Part shown: piece after piece, positions 15,068-15,489 of the stretch
Position numbering within the stretch: position 1 is the stretch's first letter
Layout: each line of letters begins with the position of its first letter
NCBI GenBank assembly: GCA_002725175.2
Contig: PBQX02000088.1
Coordinates: 1-15,489 of the forward strand
Length of the DNA stretch: 15,489 bases
Source of the DNA: CACKLF01 sp002725175
GTDB lineage: Bacteria; Pseudomonadota; Alphaproteobacteria; Rhodobacterales; Rhodobacteraceae
Reading direction: 5' to 3'
Program-made: the position numbers and the translations under genes
Notes under the pieces: model-generated
The model's database searches: none
Seen by the model: the letters and a program-made list of their open reading frames with translations, nothing else
Told to the model about the DNA's origin: nothing

Positions 15068-15489
15068 ATGAAACGTTTTATTGAAATATTTATCTTAGCA
15101 TTATTTGTAATTTATTTTGTAGGAGACGTTTTTTATTCGCGTGTAATCGAACGGAATTGGAAAATTAAACAAGGAGAGTACCCCGAAAAAGCTGAGATTA
15201 ATTTCAGGGGTAGTTTTTCAGAATTAACTGAATTTATGCCAGAAAAATCGAATGAGTTACTAAGGAATGCCTACTCTCTTATGGGCATAAAAAGCTTAAG
15301 TGAATATAATAAAATTATAGTTGGAGATTGGGATAAAGCCTTCTTTTTCTCTTCATTAGCTGCAGATGCTGGGAGTAGAGAAGCGATGGTACTTCTTGGA
15401 ATACTATACGCAATGGAGACTGAGCATCAAGATTTTGGGAAATCTTTGAGCTTCTTTCGGAAAGGCGCAGAGGAAAACAATGTTATTGG
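15068..15489 (+). CDS. Membrane-anchored Sel1-like repeat protein, N-terminal part (3' partial)
   Basis: An ORF opens at ATG 15068 and stays open to the window edge (140 complete codons). The N-terminus is MKRF followed by a hydrophobic stretch to about residue 20, fitting a signal anchor or signal peptide. The middle is polar without recognisable motifs. From about residue 88 the pattern 'DWDKAFFFSSLAADAGSREA' then 'MVLLGILYA' and 'DFGKSLSFFRKGAEENN' matches Sel1-like repeats: A-X-X-AA-X-X-G followed by A-X-X-X-LG-X-X-Y. Sel1 proteins are helical scaffolds for protein contacts, often at the envelope. The number of repeats cannot be known from this window. The ribosome-binding site is weak (GAAGAAA). 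Confidence 0.75.
   Translation, partial: MKRFIEIFILALFVIYFVGDVFYSRVIERNWKIKQGEYPEKAEINFRGSFSELTEFMPEKSNELLRNAYSLMGIKSLSEYNKIIVGDWDKAFFFSSLAADAGSREAMVLLGILYAMETEHQDFGKSLSFFRKGAEENNVI

Overview
The window is bacterial: genes are tightly packed on both strands, most have Shine-Dalgarno sites, and the DNA is AT-rich by eye. The enzyme set (M29 aminopeptidase, sarcosine-oxidase-type flavoenzyme, phenol-hydroxylase-type monooxygenase, an HpsN-like HisD-family dehydrogenase, L-carnitine dehydrogenase) suggests a heterotrophic, probably marine, alphaproteobacterium; that placement is inference. Scattered N calls fall mostly on third codon positions in the genes checked, as in a consensus of closely related strains. 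No rRNA, tRNA, CRISPR array, insertion sequence or phage gene was seen.

Layout. 1-1845 (+): the 3' end of a probable C69-type peptidase with a terminator, a 76-residue membrane protein, and a membrane-anchored coiled-coil protein with a tandem 21-residue repeat. 1880-3570 (-): a cupin gene followed by an M29 aminopeptidase gene. 3750-4916 (+): a DAO-type FAD oxidoreductase, divergent from the cupin. 4970-6907 (-): a class A flavin monooxygenase of the phenol 2-monooxygenase / 3-hydroxybenzoate 4-monooxygenase type. 7096-11177 (+): a compact probable operon of metallophosphoesterase, 38-codon ORF, HpsN-like dehydrogenase, classical SDR, 33-codon ORF and atypical crotonase. 11238-12183 (+): an unlisted 54-residue TTG-start membrane peptide and an SDR that has lost the Tyr/Lys catalytic pair. 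12210-13889 (-): a TPR protein fused to a TylF-like methyltransferase domain. 14020-14997 (+): L-carnitine dehydrogenase. 15068-end (+): the start of a membrane-anchored Sel1-repeat protein cut by the window edge.

How the genes may work together. Most enzymes would oxidise small organic compounds: aromatic hydroxylation, N-methyl amino acid or amine oxidation, sulfopropanediol-type diol oxidation, and carnitine oxidation. No single complete pathway is present. The carnitine dehydrogenase lacks its usual cleavage enzyme and thioesterase partners here, and the HpsN-like gene lacks a sulfolactate lyase. The most unusual stretch is the 7096-12183 gene string. It combines a phosphoesterase, a canonical HisD-family enzyme and a canonical SDR with a crotonase and a second SDR whose catalytic residues are replaced, and three very small ORFs sit at the gene junctions. 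I see no convincing defence, toxin or mobile system.
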